A stretch of 64,000 nucleotides of DNA from Pseudooceanicola nanhaiensis DSM 18065 (lineage in GTDB: Bacteria; Pseudomonadota; Alphaproteobacteria; Rhodobacterales; Rhodobacteraceae), in contig NZ_JHZF01000013.1 in the NCBI RefSeq assembly GCF_000688295.1, positions 806,001 through 870,000 of the forward strand. The letters are read 5' to 3'. Every line of letters starts with the position of its first letter. The stretch's first letter is position 1. Below are positions 8,252 to 17,614 of this stretch, in pieces. The translations under genes and the position numbers were made by a program. The notes beneath the pieces were generated by a model that had not been told where the DNA came from, did no database searches, and saw only the letters and a program-made list of their open reading frames with translations.

Positions 8252-9568
8252 TCAGCTCTCGCGGAAGGCGCGGCGGAAATAATCGGTGAAGGGCTTAATG
8301 AGGTAATCGAGCGGCGTCTGCTCGGCCGTCGCGATGAAGGCCTCGACCGGCATGCCCGGGACAAGGCGCTGGTTGTCGCCCAGCTTGTCGATCTCGCCGT
8401 CGTTCAGTGCGATCTCGACCCGGTAATAGCTGGACCGGTTCGAATCCTCCGTGAAGGCATCGGCCGAGACCTGCTTCACCTTGCCGAAGAACTCGGGCGT
8501 CTCGCGCTGGTTGAAGGCCGAGAACCGCAGCACGACATGCTGGTCCACATGGACCTGGTCGATCGAGGTCGGCTCCACGTTCGCCATGATGACGAGCGGC
8601 CGGTCCTGCGGGATCAGGAACATCACCGGGTCCGCGGGCCTGAGCACCGATTGCGGCGCGAAGACCTGCAGCCCGTAGACCACGCCCGAGACCGGGGCCC
8701 GGATCTCGAGCCGGTCGATCTGCGCCAGCAGCGCGCGCCGCTGTTCCGCCAGTTCGAGCTCGCGGTACTGGAGGTCGCGCAGCGTGGTGATCGCCTGTTC
8801 CCGGCGGGTGGAGTCGAGCTTCAGCACCTCGAGGTCGATCTCGGCGATCCGCCCCTCGCCCTGCGCCCGGCGCGAGGCCAGTTCGCCCACCGACCCCTCG
8901 AGCTTCGCCTTCTCGCGCTGGAGCGCCAGCACCCGCGCCGCCTGCGCCAGACCCCGGTCGAGCAGGGATTGCTGCGAGGTGAGCTCTTCCTCGATCAGCT
9001 CGAGCTGGATGGCGAGCGCGGCGGTCTGCGCGTCCATCCCGTCGATCTGGTTGCCGATCTGGTCGCGCTGCTTCCTCAGCTGCTCGGCCTCGCGCTCCAT
9101 CGAGAAATTGCGCGCCTCGAACAGGTTGCGCTGCCCGTCCATCAGCGATCTCGCGTCCGCGTTGCCGGCCGCGGCCTCGACCAGCACCGGGTCGAAGGTG
9201 ATCTCGTCGGCGCCGTCCCGCTCGGCCTCGAGCCGGCCACGGCGGGCCATGATCTCGAACAGCTGGCCCTCGACGATGGCGAGCTGGGAGAGGAGCTCGT
9301 TCGATTCCAGCCGCAGCAGCACCTCGCCCGCCTCGACGAAATCGCCCTCGCTCACCTCGATGTCCTGCACCACGCCGCCGTCCGGGTGCTGGATGACCTG
9401 CCGGTTGCGTTCGACCTCCACGCGCCCGGGCGCGATGACCGCGCCCGCCAGTTCCGAGGTCGCCGCCCAGGTGCCGAAGCCGCCGACGAGGACCAGAAGG
9501 GCGAGCAGGCCGATCGTCAGCGGAGAGGCCGCGGAATACCGCGCCGGGGTCTGGTCGCCGCCGCTCAT
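8252..9568 (-). CDS. Type I secretion membrane-fusion protein, HlyD/PrtE family
   Basis: The 438-residue adaptor has one N-terminal membrane anchor ([20 protein letters not shown]), a lipoyl-type half motif ([33 protein letters not shown]), a long coiled-coil hairpin rich in Glu, Gln and Arg, and the second half [16 protein letters not shown]. It would bridge the inner-membrane ABC exporter and an outer-membrane TolC-like channel. The start ATG overlaps the stop of the ABC gene (ATGA), as usual for PrtD/PrtE pairs; the frame is open 42 codons further upstream but that is inside the ABC gene. Neither a tolC gene nor an obvious RTX substrate gene is in the window. Confidence 0.93.
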   Translation of the reverse strand: MSGGDQTPARYSAASPLTIGLLALLVLVGGFGTWAATSELAGAVIAPGRVEVERNRQVIQHPDGGVVQDIEVSEGDFVEAGEVLLRLESNELLSQLAIVEGQLFEIMARRGRLEAERDGADEITFDPVLVEAAAGNADARSLMDGQRNLFEARNFSMEREAEQLRKQRDQIGNQIDGMDAQTAALAIQLELIEEELTSQQSLLDRGLAQAARVLALQREKAKLEGSVGELASRRAQGEGRIAEIDLEVLKLDSTRREQAITTLRDLQYRELELAEQRRALLAQIDRLEIRAPVSGVVYGLQVFAPQSVLRPADPVMFLIPQDRPLVIMANVEPTSIDQVHVDQHVVLRFSAFNQRETPEFFGKVKQVSADAFTEDSNRSSYYRVEIALNDGEIDKLGDNQRLVPGMPVEAFIATAEQTPLDYLIKPFTDYFRRAFRES

Positions 9569-11304
9569 CTCACGCCTCCGGGGCCGGTGGCCTGCTGGAT
9601 CTGCTGGTGGTTGGTGACCATCTTGCGCAGCACCTCCTCCTTCGGGCCGAAGGCGACGCGGGTGCCGCCGTCGAGCATCAGCAGGATGTCGCATTCCTGG
9701 ATCGCCGCGGGACGGTGCGCCATGACGAGGACCGAGCTGCCGCGCTCCTTCAGGGCGCGGATCGCCGCGTTCAGCGCCTTGCTGCCCTCGTTGTCGAGGT
9801 TCGAGTTCGGCTCGTCCAGGACGAGGATCACCGGATCGTCGTACATCGCCCGCGCCAGCCCGATGCGCTGGATCTGCCCGCCCGACAGCCGCCCGCCGTT
9901 GGCCGTGACCCGCGTGTCATAGCCTTCGGGCAGTTTCACGATCATGTCGTGCGCATCCGCCAGCCGGGCGGCGGCGATGATCTTGGCGTCGTCCCGGTCG
10001 GGGCGCAGCCGGGCGATGTTCTCGGCGATGGTGCCGTCGAAGAGCTGCACGCGCTGCGGCAGGTAGCCGATGTAGCGCCCCAGCTCGGTCGGGTCGTACT
10101 GGTCGAGCGCCGCCCCGTCGAGGCGGATCTTGCCGCCGGCCACGCGCCAAGCGCCGGTCAGCGCCCGCGCCAGCGTGGACTTGCCCGCACCCGAGGAGCC
10201 GATGACCCCGACCGCCTGCCCGGGCTCGACCGTGAACGAGATCAGCCGCAGCGCGGCGGTGGAATCGCCGGGCGGGATCACCGTCGCCTGAAGGACGTCG
10301 AGCCGGGCGCGCGGCCGTGGCAGCGCGGTGCGGGCGGTCTCGGGCGGCACTTCGGACAGCAGCCGGGCGAGGCTCTTCCAGCCGGTGGAGGCGCGCTGCA
10401 CCAGCGGCCACTGGCCGATCGCCAGCTCGATCGGTGCCAGCGCCCGGCCCAGCAGGATCGAGCCCGCGATCATCGCGCCGGCCGAAAGCTCTCCGCGCAG
10501 GACGAGGAAGGCGCCGAGGCCCAGCATGGCCGATTGCAGGAACAGCCGGAACGTCTTGGTGATCGACGAGAAGGTGCCGGTCAGGTCCGCGCTCCTGAGC
10601 TGCGATCTGAGCGACAGCTGCCGGGCGGATTGCCAGCGGGTGAAGGCCGCCTCGCGCATGCCCATGGCCTGCAGCATCTCGGCCTCGGTCCTGAGCTGCT
10701 CCGACATCAGCTCGGACCGGACGTTGGCGCGCGATGCCTCGAGCTGCGGGCGCTTGGAGCTGAGCTGGTTGAGCAGGGTGATGATGACCAGAAGCCCGCC
10801 ACCGGACATGGCGAGGATGCCGAGCCAGGGGTGGAAGAGCGAGATCCCGGCAAGGAAGATCGGCGTCCACGGCAGATCGAAGAGCGCGATCAGCACCGAG
10901 GAGCCGAGCAGCCGCTGGATCGATTCGAGATCCCGCAGCCCGGTCGCCGCCAGTTCGTCGGGCTGGGTCGCCGACCGGCGCACCACGGCGTCGAAGACCC
11001 GCCGGTCGAGCCGCGCCTGGAAATTGGCGCCGATCCGCGCGAGGATGCGGGCCCGCGCATAATCGAGGATCCCCATGACGAGGAACAGGAAGGCGACGAT
11101 CGTGCTGAGCGCGACCAGGGTCGCGACCGAACGGGAGCTGAGCACGCGGTCATAGACCTGCAGCATGTAGAGCGGGCCGGTCAGCATCAGCAGATTGGCG
11201 AACATGCTGAACAGCGCGGCGGCCCAGAACAGCGGGCGGCTTTCGCGGCGCACGGCGCGCAGTTCGGCCTGTCCCGCTTCGGTGTTGTTTCTGGGCGACG
11301 CCAT
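9565..11304 (-). CDS. prtD: Type I secretion ABC transporter, permease-ATPase fusion (PrtD-like)
   Basis: The 579-residue product has an N-terminal type-1 ABC exporter membrane domain (first helices about 28-50 and 60-80; [20 protein letters not shown] is typical of PrtD/LapB-class exporters) and a C-terminal ATPase with Walker [10 protein letters not shown], signature [18 protein letters not shown] and Walker [13 protein letters not shown]. It lacks an N-terminal C39 peptidase or peptidase-like domain, so substrates are expected to carry an uncleaved C-terminal signal. It is the first gene of the exporter pair. A 19-bp imperfect palindrome lies 25 bases upstream of the start. Confidence 0.94.
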   Translation of the reverse strand: MASPRNNTEAGQAELRAVRRESRPLFWAAALFSMFANLLMLTGPLYMLQVYDRVLSSRSVATLVALSTIVAFLFLVMGILDYARARILARIGANFQARLDRRVFDAVVRRSATQPDELAATGLRDLESIQRLLGSSVLIALFDLPWTPIFLAGISLFHPWLGILAMSGGGLLVIITLLNQLSSKRPQLEASRANVRSELMSEQLRTEAEMLQAMGMREAAFTRWQSARQLSLRSQLRSADLTGTFSSITKTFRLFLQSAMLGLGAFLVLRGELSAGAMIAGSILLGRALAPIELAIGQWPLVQRASTGWKSLARLLSEVPPETARTALPRPRARLDVLQATVIPPGDSTAALRLISFTVEPGQAVGVIGSSGAGKSTLARALTGAWRVAGGKIRLDGAALDQYDPTELGRYIGYLPQRVQLFDGTIAENIARLRPDRDDAKIIAAARLADAHDMIVKLPEGYDTRVTANGGRLSGGQIQRIGLARAMYDDPVILVLDEPNSNLDNEGSKALNAAIRALKERGSSVLVMAHRPAAIQECDILLMLDGGTRVAFGPKEEVLRKMVTNHQQIQQATGPGGVR

Positions 11305-11329
11305 GGTCCCGCTTTCTCAATCTCTTGAA

Positions 11330-11357
11330 TTGTCACCGCAGGCGACAAGATTAATAA
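11330..11357. promoter_or_regulatory. Palindrome and possible promoter between prtD and mlaA
   Basis: An imperfect palindrome, TTGTCACC-GCA-GGCGACAA (11330-11348, 7 of 8 arm positions pairing), lies just upstream of prtD. Read rightward, the same bases give a plausible promoter with TTGTCA (11330-11335), a 16-base spacer and TAATAA (11352-11357), which would serve mlaA with a long 5' leader. The palindrome overlaps this -35 box. Both assignments were made by eye. Confidence 0.4.
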
Positions 11358-11476
11358 GTATGACTTCGGTCGACGGACGCGCCGGCCGCGTCCACTTGGC
11401 GCACGCTCCCGTCTTTACGCCCGCATCAATCCGGGCGATGCCAGCATTAGCGGATGAACCTGAAAGGTCCAATTAA

Positions 11477-12298
11477 TTGTCACGCCCCGGCTTCCTGCGA
11501 ATTCTCTTCACCCGTCATCGCGCAAAGCTGGCCGTGGCGGCGCTGCCGCTCGTCCTGGCGGCGTGCTCCGGTTCGGTCGACCCGGCCCCGGGCGAGATCA
11601 ACGATCCCTACGAGCCGCTGAACCGCCGGCTGCACGAGGGGCTCAAGCGCACCGACCGCGCCGTGCTGCGGCCCGCCTCCGTGGGCTATGCCCAGACGGT
11701 GCCCCGCGGCGTGCAGGACAGCATCAGCAACTTCCGCACCAACTTCGCCACGCCCGCCTATGTCGTGAACGACATGCTCCAGATGCAGGGCGAGGACGCG
11801 CTGGTGAACGCCTACCGCTTCCTCGTCAACACGACCTTCGGGCTGGGCGGGCTGTTCGACCCGGCGGCGCAGCTCGGCCTGCCGGCACGGAAAAGCGACT
11901 TCGGCGGCACGCTGCACTTCTGGCGCGTGCCGGAGGGGGCCTATCTGTCGGTGCCGATCATCGGGCCGAGCACCGAGCGTGACCTGGCCGGGCGCATCGC
12001 GGACGGGTTCCTCAACCCGCTGGCCTACGCCGTGCCGACGCCCGAACGCTATGTCGTGACCGGGGCGGGCGTGCTCGACCGGCTCGGCAAGCGGGGCCGC
12101 TACGCCGGGACCGTGGACAGCCTGCTCTACGACAGCGCCGACAGCTACGCCCAGACCCGGAACACCTATCTCCAGAACCGCCGCTACGAGCTGAGCGGCA
12201 CGGGCGCGGCCCTCGATCCCTATGCCGATACCACAGGAGCGAACGCCACCGATGCGGACCCCTACACCGATCCCTACCTCGACCCCTATGCGGAATGA
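11477..12298 (+). CDS. mlaA: MlaA (VacJ) family outer-membrane lipoprotein
   Basis: MlaA sits in the outer membrane with a porin and removes misplaced phospholipid from the outer leaflet, passing it to periplasmic MlaC. The 273-residue product starts with a lipoprotein signal (basic FTRHRAK, hydrophobic core, lipobox LAAC at about 30-33) and the family block NDPYEPLNRRLHEGLKRTDR, followed by RGVQDSISNFRTNFATPAYVVNDMLQ. The start is a TTG, preceded by GAAAGG; I see no in-frame ATG that keeps the signal sequence. The C-terminus ends in a low-complexity tail of DPY units, which is not part of the conserved domain. The stop overlaps the start region of the mlaC-like gene. Confidence 0.9.
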   Translation: MSRPGFLRILFTRHRAKLAVAALPLVLAACSGSVDPAPGEINDPYEPLNRRLHEGLKRTDRAVLRPASVGYAQTVPRGVQDSISNFRTNFATPAYVVNDMLQMQGEDALVNAYRFLVNTTFGLGGLFDPAAQLGLPARKSDFGGTLHFWRVPEGAYLSVPIIGPSTERDLAGRIADGFLNPLAYAVPTPERYVVTGAGVLDRLGKRGRYAGTVDSLLYDSADSYAQTRNTYLQNRRYELSGTGAALDPYADTTGANATDADPYTDPYLDPYAE

Positions 12299-12893
12299 GA
12301 TCACCCGCCGCGCCTTCGGCTTCGGGCTGGGGGCGCTGGCGCTCGCCGCCGTTCTGCCGGGCCGGGCGCTCGCGCTGACCGATGCCGCCGCGCGCGGGCT
12401 GGTCGAGAAGCTGGTCGCCGACATCAACGCGGTGATCGCCTCGGGCCGGTCGGAAGCTGCGATGATCCAGGATTTCACCCGGATCTTCGATCGCTACGCC
12501 GACGTGCCGATCATCGCGCGCTCCTGCCTCGGGGCGGATGCGCGCCGGTTCAGCACGGCCGAGATCGCGGCCTACACCCAGGCGTTCCGCGGCTATATCG
12601 GCCGGAAATACGGCAAGCGCTTCCGCGAATTCGTCGGCGGGCGGGTCGCGGTGAACGCGGTCCGGCCGGTCAAGACGTGGCACGAGGTCTCGGGCACCGT
12701 GATCCTGCGCAACGAGGCGCCCTTCGAGGTGCGCTTCCTCGTGTCGGACAAGTCGGGCCGGCCGCTCTTCTTCGACATGCTGATCGAAGGCGTCTCCATG
12801 CGGCTGACCGAACGGACCGAGATCGGCGCGCTGCTCGACCAGAACGGCGGCGACATCGGACGGCTGACCGCCGCGCTCCAGCGCGCGGGCTGA
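12288..12893 (+). CDS. mlaC: MlaC/Ttg2D family phospholipid-binding protein
   Basis: The 201-residue product matches the periplasmic MlaC domain (VEKLVADINAVIAS, FTRIFDRYADVPIIARSCLG, YTQAFRGYIGRKYGKRFREF, FDMLIEGVSM). These proteins carry a phospholipid between MlaA and the MlaFEDB importer. The N-terminus RNEITRRAFGFG followed by a hydrophobic stretch and A-L-A looks like a twin-arginine (Tat) signal, unusual for MlaC. I start it at the ATG overlapping the last 11 bases of mlaA. The frame is open 22 codons upstream, but that part encodes only Pro/Thr repeats inside mlaA. No mlaFED genes are present here. Confidence 0.87.
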   Translation: MRNEITRRAFGFGLGALALAAVLPGRALALTDAAARGLVEKLVADINAVIASGRSEAAMIQDFTRIFDRYADVPIIARSCLGADARRFSTAEIAAYTQAFRGYIGRKYGKRFREFVGGRVAVNAVRPVKTWHEVSGTVILRNEAPFEVRFLVSDKSGRPLFFDMLIEGVSMRLTERTEIGALLDQNGGDIGRLTAALQRAG

Positions 12894-12936
12894 GCCCGGC
12901 GCCGGGCACTTTCACGACAGTTCCGAATGGCATGCA

Positions 12937-12956
12937 GGCCGGGCGTCCGCCCGGCC
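12937..12956. terminator. Hairpin between convergent mlaC and PBP1A genes
   Basis: An 8-bp perfect stem, GGCCGGGC with GCCCGGCC around a GTCC loop, lies in the 68-base convergent gap. There is no T tract on either side, so termination efficiency is uncertain. It could act in both directions. Confidence 0.5.
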
Positions 12957-12961
12957 CTCCC

Positions 12962-15163
12962 TCAGTTCAGCCCGAGGATGTCCTTCAGGAGCCGCTCGAC
13001 CGGGTTCTCCTGCCGGGGCGCAGGCGCCGGGGCCGCGCCGGGATAGGAGGGCTGCGGCTGCTGCTGGACCGGCTCCGGCGCGGCGGGCGCCAGCATCGGC
13101 AGCGGGTGCGGTTCGAGCCCCTCGTGCACGCGGACCATGACCTCGCGCCAGATCTCGGCCGGAAGGCCCGCGCCGGTGACGCCGGTGAGCGGCGTGTTGT
13201 CGTCGTAGCCCATCCAGACGCCGGCGACGTAATCCGCCGAGAAGCCCACGAACCACGCGTCGCGCGCGGCCTGCGTGGTGCCGGTCTTGCCCGCCACCTC
13301 CAGACCCTCGATCGCGGCGCGGCCGCCGGTGCCGCCGGTCACGACGCGGCGCATCATCCACGTCAGCTCCCGCGCGGCGGGCTCGCGGATCACCCGCTCG
13401 CCGATGCCCGTCTCGATCTCCATCAGCGGTTCCGTCTCGCCCTGCAGCGTCAGCGAGGTCAGCCCGTAGGGCGTCACCGATGAGCCGCCGTTCAGGATGC
13501 CGGCATAGGCGCCGACCATCTCGATCAGCGTGCTTTCCGAGGCGCCGAGCGCCAGCGCGGGCCCCTGGGCCAGATCGCTCTCGATCCCGAAGTCGCTGGC
13601 GATCCGGCGCACGTTGTCGAGCCCCACGGCCTGCGCGACCTTCACCGCCGGGATGTTCAGCGAATCCTTCAGCGCGTCGGCAAGCGTCACCGTGCCACGG
13701 AACTTGTGATCGTAATTGTCCGGGCTCCACGGGCCCGAGCCCGGGATGTTGATCGTCAGCGGCGTGTCCTCGACCGTCGCGAGGGGCGAATTGCCGAGGT
13801 CGAGCGCGGCGGCATAGACGAAGGGCTTGAAGCTCGACCCGGTCTGGCGCATCGCCTGGGTGGCGCGGTTGAAGGCGCCCGAGACCTTGGTCTGCCGCCC
13901 GCCGACCATGCCGCGCACGGCGCCGTCGGCGCTCATCACCACGATGGCGGCCTGCACCTTGGAGCCGTCCTTGAGCTTCTCCTCGAAGACCGTCTTCATC
14001 GCGTCCTCGGCCGCCCTCTGGATCCGCTGGTCCAGCGTGGTGCGGATGATGACGTCCTCGGTCGTCTTGCGGGTCAGGAACTCCGGCCCCGAGGCCATCA
14101 CCCAGTCGGCGAAGTAGCCGCCCGCCTTCTGCTGCGCCGCCTGGCTCAGCGACGCGGGATGGGCGAGCGCGTCCTTCGCCTCGGCGCTCGTCAGGTAGCC
14201 CTGCTCTTCCATCAGGGTGACGATGGTGGCGGCGCGGTCCTGCGAGCGTTGCAGGTTGTTCGTCGGCGCGTAGCGGGTCGGCGCGACCAGCAGGCCGGCG
14301 AGCATGGCGCCCTCGGCCGGGCTGACCTCGGCCGCGGACTTGCCGAAATAGAGCTGGCTGGCCGCCTCGAAGCCGCGCGTCCCCTCGCCGAGGTAGGCGC
14401 GGTTCATGTAGATCGTCAGGATCTCGTCCTTGGAGTACTTCATCTCCATCGCGACGGAATAGACGGCCTCCTTCGCCTTGCGCCACAGCGTGGTGCGGCG
14501 GCAGTCGGCCTCGTATTCCGTCTCGTTCTTCCAGACCGTCGGGTCATAGGGCACGCCGAGGCAGAGCAGCTTGGCCGTCTGCTGCGTCAGGGTCGAGCCG
14601 CCGTGCCCCTCGAGCGGGCCGCGGCCCTCGCGCATGTTGATCCGGATGGCCGAGGCGATGCCCCGCGGCGAGACGCCGAAATGGCGGTAGAAGCGCTTGT
14701 CCTCGGTCGCGATGATCGCGTTCTTGAGGTTGGGCGAGACGGACTCGGCCGTGACCACGCCGCCGAACTGGTCGCCGCGCCAGGCGTAGACCGATCCGTC
14801 GCGGTCCATCATCGTGACCGAACCGCGGGCGCGGCCGTCGAGGATGTCGTCGACCGGCGGCAGGGTCAGCGAGACATAGGCCGAGATGCCGATGATGAGG
14901 ATCGCGGCAATCGCCCCGAGCCGCCAGAACACGCCCCAGACGATCCGCCAGATCCAGTAGAAGAGCCCGGTGATGGCCGCGACCAGCGGGTTGCGCTTGC
15001 GCCGCGGGGTGCGGCGCGCCTGCGGCTTCCGCGGCGGCTTGCGCCCGCCGCCGGAACCCGGGCCGCCGCTGCGCGTGCGCCCGCTCTGCCCGGTGGTCCT
15101 GCCTGATTTCGACGTGTGCCGTCGTTCCGCAACCAGAGGTTTGCGTTTCTTCGTTCCACTCAT
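12962..15163 (-). CDS. mrcA: Class A penicillin-binding protein 1A (bifunctional transglycosylase/transpeptidase)
   Basis: The 733-residue product has a basic cytoplasmic N-terminus (about 80 residues of Lys/Arg/Pro-rich sequence), one membrane anchor (about 85-110), a glycosyltransferase domain with IIATEDKRFYRHFGVSPRGI, and a transpeptidase domain with the SxxK motif in TGSSFKPF, SLN and KTGT (AGKTGTTQAARDAWF). It polymerises and cross-links peptidoglycan in the periplasm. The C-terminus is Pro/Gln-rich. The start ATG lies opposite the glnK leader, with 254 bases between the two starts. Length and domain order are those of an ordinary PBP1A. Confidence 0.95.
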   Translation of the reverse strand: MSGTKKRKPLVAERRHTSKSGRTTGQSGRTRSGGPGSGGGRKPPRKPQARRTPRRKRNPLVAAITGLFYWIWRIVWGVFWRLGAIAAILIIGISAYVSLTLPPVDDILDGRARGSVTMMDRDGSVYAWRGDQFGGVVTAESVSPNLKNAIIATEDKRFYRHFGVSPRGIASAIRINMREGRGPLEGHGGSTLTQQTAKLLCLGVPYDPTVWKNETEYEADCRRTTLWRKAKEAVYSVAMEMKYSKDEILTIYMNRAYLGEGTRGFEAASQLYFGKSAAEVSPAEGAMLAGLLVAPTRYAPTNNLQRSQDRAATIVTLMEEQGYLTSAEAKDALAHPASLSQAAQQKAGGYFADWVMASGPEFLTRKTTEDVIIRTTLDQRIQRAAEDAMKTVFEEKLKDGSKVQAAIVVMSADGAVRGMVGGRQTKVSGAFNRATQAMRQTGSSFKPFVYAAALDLGNSPLATVEDTPLTINIPGSGPWSPDNYDHKFRGTVTLADALKDSLNIPAVKVAQAVGLDNVRRIASDFGIESDLAQGPALALGASESTLIEMVGAYAGILNGGSSVTPYGLTSLTLQGETEPLMEIETGIGERVIREPAARELTWMMRRVVTGGTGGRAAIEGLEVAGKTGTTQAARDAWFVGFSADYVAGVWMGYDDNTPLTGVTGAGLPAEIWREVMVRVHEGLEPHPLPMLAPAAPEPVQQQPQPSYPGAAPAPAPRQENPVERLLKDILGLN

Positions 15164-15286
15164 GCTGCCTGCCCGGAGCCTTTGTCTTTGCCGGGCATAC
15201 TACAGCCGCCCGTCCGGGTTGTAGAGGCCCAAGGCCGGTGTCACGGGTTTTTCATTCGACCATTTTTTGTGCAGATTATCCGTATC

Positions 15287-15301
15287 GCCCAAAATATGGG
15301 C
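15287..15301. promoter_or_regulatory. Short AT-centred palindrome in the glnK upstream region
   Basis: GCCCA-AAATA-TGGGC is a perfect 5-bp inverted repeat around an AT-rich centre. It lies in the 254-base gap between the divergent PBP1A and glnK genes, in the only AT-rich part of that gap. A nitrogen regulator such as NtrC would be expected to act here, but I do not see its usual GCAC-based dyad, so the site is only a candidate. Confidence 0.25.
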
Positions 15302-15417
15302 AAAGAACCGCGAATTGCCTGCGGTTTGGGCCCGTCAACCTTCCGACTCCACCTCCCCGGCGGCTTATCTGCCTCTGCGAACGGCGGGGTGCGCCCGCGA
15401 CCAGGAAGGGGATCACA

Positions 15418-15756
15418 GTGAAACTCATCATTGCAACGATCAAACCGTTCAAGCTGGAGGAGGTCCGCGAAGCGCTGACCGAGATCGGCGTGCGCGGCAT
15501 GATGGTGACAGAAATCAAGGGCTTCGGCTCTCAGTCCGGGCATACGGAGATCTATCGCGGCGCCGAATACGCCGTGAACTTCGTGCCCAAGATCAAGCTC
15601 GAGATCGCGGTCAGCGCCGCAATGGCCGACCAGGTGGTCGAGACCATCACCAACACCGCCAAGACCGGCAAGATCGGCGACGGCAAGATCTTCGTCCTCG
15701 ACATCTCGCAGGCGGTCCGCGTCCGGACCGGCGAGACGAACGAAGACGCACTGTGA
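15418..15756 (+). CDS. glnK: Nitrogen regulatory protein P-II (GlnK)
   Basis: The 112-residue signal-transduction protein senses 2-oxoglutarate and ATP/ADP, is uridylylated at a T-loop tyrosine, and blocks the ammonium channel AmtB when nitrogen is plentiful. The sequence has the P-II signatures KPFKLEEVREAL, the T-loop YRGAEYAVNFVPK with Tyr51, and GKIGDGKIFV. I use a GTG start at 15418, which gives the exact family length and follows a GGAAGGGG ribosome-binding site by 6 bases. The frame is open upstream but without P-II similarity. It is followed after 26 bases by amtB, the classic co-regulated pair. Confidence 0.95.
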   Translation: MKLIIATIKPFKLEEVREALTEIGVRGMMVTEIKGFGSQSGHTEIYRGAEYAVNFVPKIKLEIAVSAAMADQVVETITNTAKTGKIGDGKIFVLDISQAVRVRTGETNEDAL

Positions 15757-15782
15757 TCGCACGGAGAGGGGAAAGAGAGAAA

Positions 15783-17138
15783 ATGCAGACCAAAACGTGG
15801 ATGAAACTGGGCCTGGCCGCCGCGCTTCTCGCGGCGCCGAGCCTGGGCATGGCGCAGGAGGCCGCGGCCGCGGCCGCCGAGGCCGAAGCCGAGACCACCC
15901 CGCCCATGGCGGATATCGGCTATATCTTCACCACCTTCATGTTCCTCGTCACGGGCTTCCTCGTGATGTTCATGGCGGCGGGCTTCTCGATGCTCGAGGC
16001 GGGCCTCGTGCGGCAGAAGAACGTGACCATGCAGCTGATGAAGAACGTGTCGCTCTTCGCCTTCGCGGCGGTGATGTACTATCTCGTCGGCTACAACCTG
16101 ATGTATCCGGGTGACGGCTGGACCATGGACGGCATGCTGGGCGCCTTCTCGTTCGCCTCGCTCGAGCCCGTGGGCCTCGCCGAGACCGAAACTGACCTGA
16201 CCTATGCCTCGGTCGGCTCGGACTTCTTCTTCCAGCTGATGTTCTGCGCGACCACCGCCTCGATCGTCTCGGGCACGCTGGCCGAGCGGATCAAGCTGTG
16301 GCCGTTCCTGGTCTTCATCATCATCCTGACCGGCTTCATCTACCCGATCCAGGCGTCCTGGAAATGGGGCGGCGGCTTCCTTGACCAGGCCGGCTTCCTC
16401 GACTTCGCGGGCTCGACCGTGGTGCACTCGGTGGGTGGCTGGGCCGCTCTGACCGGCGCCATCATCCTCGGGCCGCGACTGGGCCGCTACGTCGACGGTC
16501 GCGTCGTGCCCTTCCCGGGCTCGAACCTGACCCTCGCCACGCTCGGCACGTTCATCCTGTGGCTCGGCTGGTTCGGCTTCAACGGCGGCTCGCAGCTCTA
16601 CATGGATACCGCGGGCAACGTGGCCGACATCAGCCGCATCTTCGCGAACACCAACACGGCCGCTGCCGGCGGTGCCATCGCGGCGCTGATCCTGACGCAG
16701 ATCCTCTACAAGAAGCCGGACCTCACCATGGTGCTGAACGGCGCGCTGGCGGGCCTCGTCTCGATCACCGCCGAGCCGCTGACCCCGGGTCTGGGCTCTG
16801 CCACGATCATCGGCGCCATCGGCGGCATCCTCGTGGTCCTCGCGGTCCCGATGCTCGACAAGCTGAAGATCGACGACGTCGTCGGCGCCATCCCGGTGCA
16901 CCTCGTCTGCGGCATCTGGGGCACCATCGCGGTCGTCTTCACCAATGCGGACGCATCGCTGGGGACGCAGCTCTACTCGATCGTCGTGGTCGGCATCTTC
17001 GTGGTCGTCGTCTCGGCCGTGGTGTGGTTCATCCTCAAGGCCATCATGGGCCTGCGCGTCAGTGCCGAGGACGAGATGACCGGGCTCGACATGGCCGAGC
17101 TGGGCATGGAGGCCTACCCCGAGTTTGCGAAGGGCTGA
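15783..17138 (+). CDS. amtB: Ammonium transporter AmtB
   Basis: The 451-residue product has a cleavable signal sequence (to about residue 24, A-M-A-Q), a low-complexity Ala/Glu segment, then eleven membrane helices of the Amt family. Family features include MFMAAGFSMLEAGLVRQKNV, GSTVVHSVGGWAAL with the pore histidine, LGWFGFNGGS, and DDVVGAIPVHLVCGIWGT with the second pore histidine. It forms a trimeric NH4+/NH3 channel gated by GlnK. It is the second gene of the glnK-amtB operon and ends in a textbook terminator. Confidence 0.96.
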   Translation: MQTKTWMKLGLAAALLAAPSLGMAQEAAAAAAEAEAETTPPMADIGYIFTTFMFLVTGFLVMFMAAGFSMLEAGLVRQKNVTMQLMKNVSLFAFAAVMYYLVGYNLMYPGDGWTMDGMLGAFSFASLEPVGLAETETDLTYASVGSDFFFQLMFCATTASIVSGTLAERIKLWPFLVFIIILTGFIYPIQASWKWGGGFLDQAGFLDFAGSTVVHSVGGWAALTGAIILGPRLGRYVDGRVVPFPGSNLTLATLGTFILWLGWFGFNGGSQLYMDTAGNVADISRIFANTNTAAAGGAIAALILTQILYKKPDLTMVLNGALAGLVSITAEPLTPGLGSATIIGAIGGILVVLAVPMLDKLKIDDVVGAIPVHLVCGIWGTIAVVFTNADASLGTQLYSIVVVGIFVVVVSAVVWFILKAIMGLRVSAEDEMTGLDMAELGMEAYPEFAKG

Positions 17139-17166
17139 TATTCCTTCCTGTCAGTCCTGAGACCTG

Positions 17167-17193
17167 GCCCGGGCGTTCGCGCCCGGGCTTTTT
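17167..17193 (+). terminator. Rho-independent terminator of glnK-amtB
   Basis: A 9-bp perfect stem, GCCCGGGCG (17167-17175) with CGCCCGGGC (17180-17188), has a TTCG tetraloop and is followed by five T's. Confidence 0.92.
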
Positions 17194-17227
17194 CGTCGGG
17201 GTGCAGGGGGGCGGCCGCCAGGGCGGC

Positions 17228-17602
17228 TCACCCCATGCGCTTCGGCGCCCCGGTGGACATTTCCGTCCCCACGTAGGGCAGCTTCGCCTGCTTCCAGCCG
17301 CCGAAGCCGCCCTCCATGTGGGCGATCCGGTCGGCCCCGGCCTCGAGCGCCACCTTCGCCATCTTCTCCGAGCGCACGCCCGAACCGCAATGCAGCACGA
17401 TCCGCTTCCCCTCCTGCCCCGGCAGGGCCCTGGCGTCGAAGAAGGCCATCGGGAAGAGCAGCGCCCCCTCGATATGCTCGAACATGTATTCCTGCGGCGT
17501 CCGCACGTCGATCAGCACGATCTCTCGGGCGTCAAGCGCGGCCTTCACCTCTTCCGGTGTCCAGGTGTCCAGCGTGGCGCCGTCGATCTTTTCGGTCTTC
17601 AT
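17228..17602 (-). CDS. Rhodanese-domain sulfurtransferase
   Basis: The 124-residue product is a single rhodanese domain with the catalytic loop HCGSGVRS and Cys72, preceded by IVLIDVRTPQEYMFEHIEGA. Such proteins move sulfane sulfur from thiosulfate or persulfide to an acceptor thiol. It lies 12 bases downstream of a metallo-beta-lactamase-fold hydrolase of the persulfide dioxygenase-like type, so the pair likely handles sulfide or persulfide. The gene converges on amtB, whose terminator separates the two. Confidence 0.9.
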   Translation of the reverse strand: MKTEKIDGATLDTWTPEEVKAALDAREIVLIDVRTPQEYMFEHIEGALLFPMAFFDARALPGQEGKRIVLHCGSGVRSEKMAKVALEAGADRIAHMEGGFGGWKQAKLPYVGTEMSTGAPKRMG

Positions 17603-17614
17603 CCTGTCTCTCCT

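Noticed and set aside
5815-8289. 824-codon open frame on the plus strand
   Set aside because: It is antisense to four well-identified genes, and its composition (Ala, Arg, Gly, Val, Asp with no family motifs) is that of high-GC shadow frames.
8437-8447. GGTTCGAATCC, identical to a tRNA T-arm core
   Set aside because: It lies inside the hlyD coding sequence in frame, and no matching acceptor stem, anticodon arm or D-arm surrounds it on either strand.
11355-11361. AAGTATG near the prtD-mlaA gap, a half-site of the TetR-type repeat
   Set aside because: The other half does not match, and neither gene belongs to the catabolic cluster.
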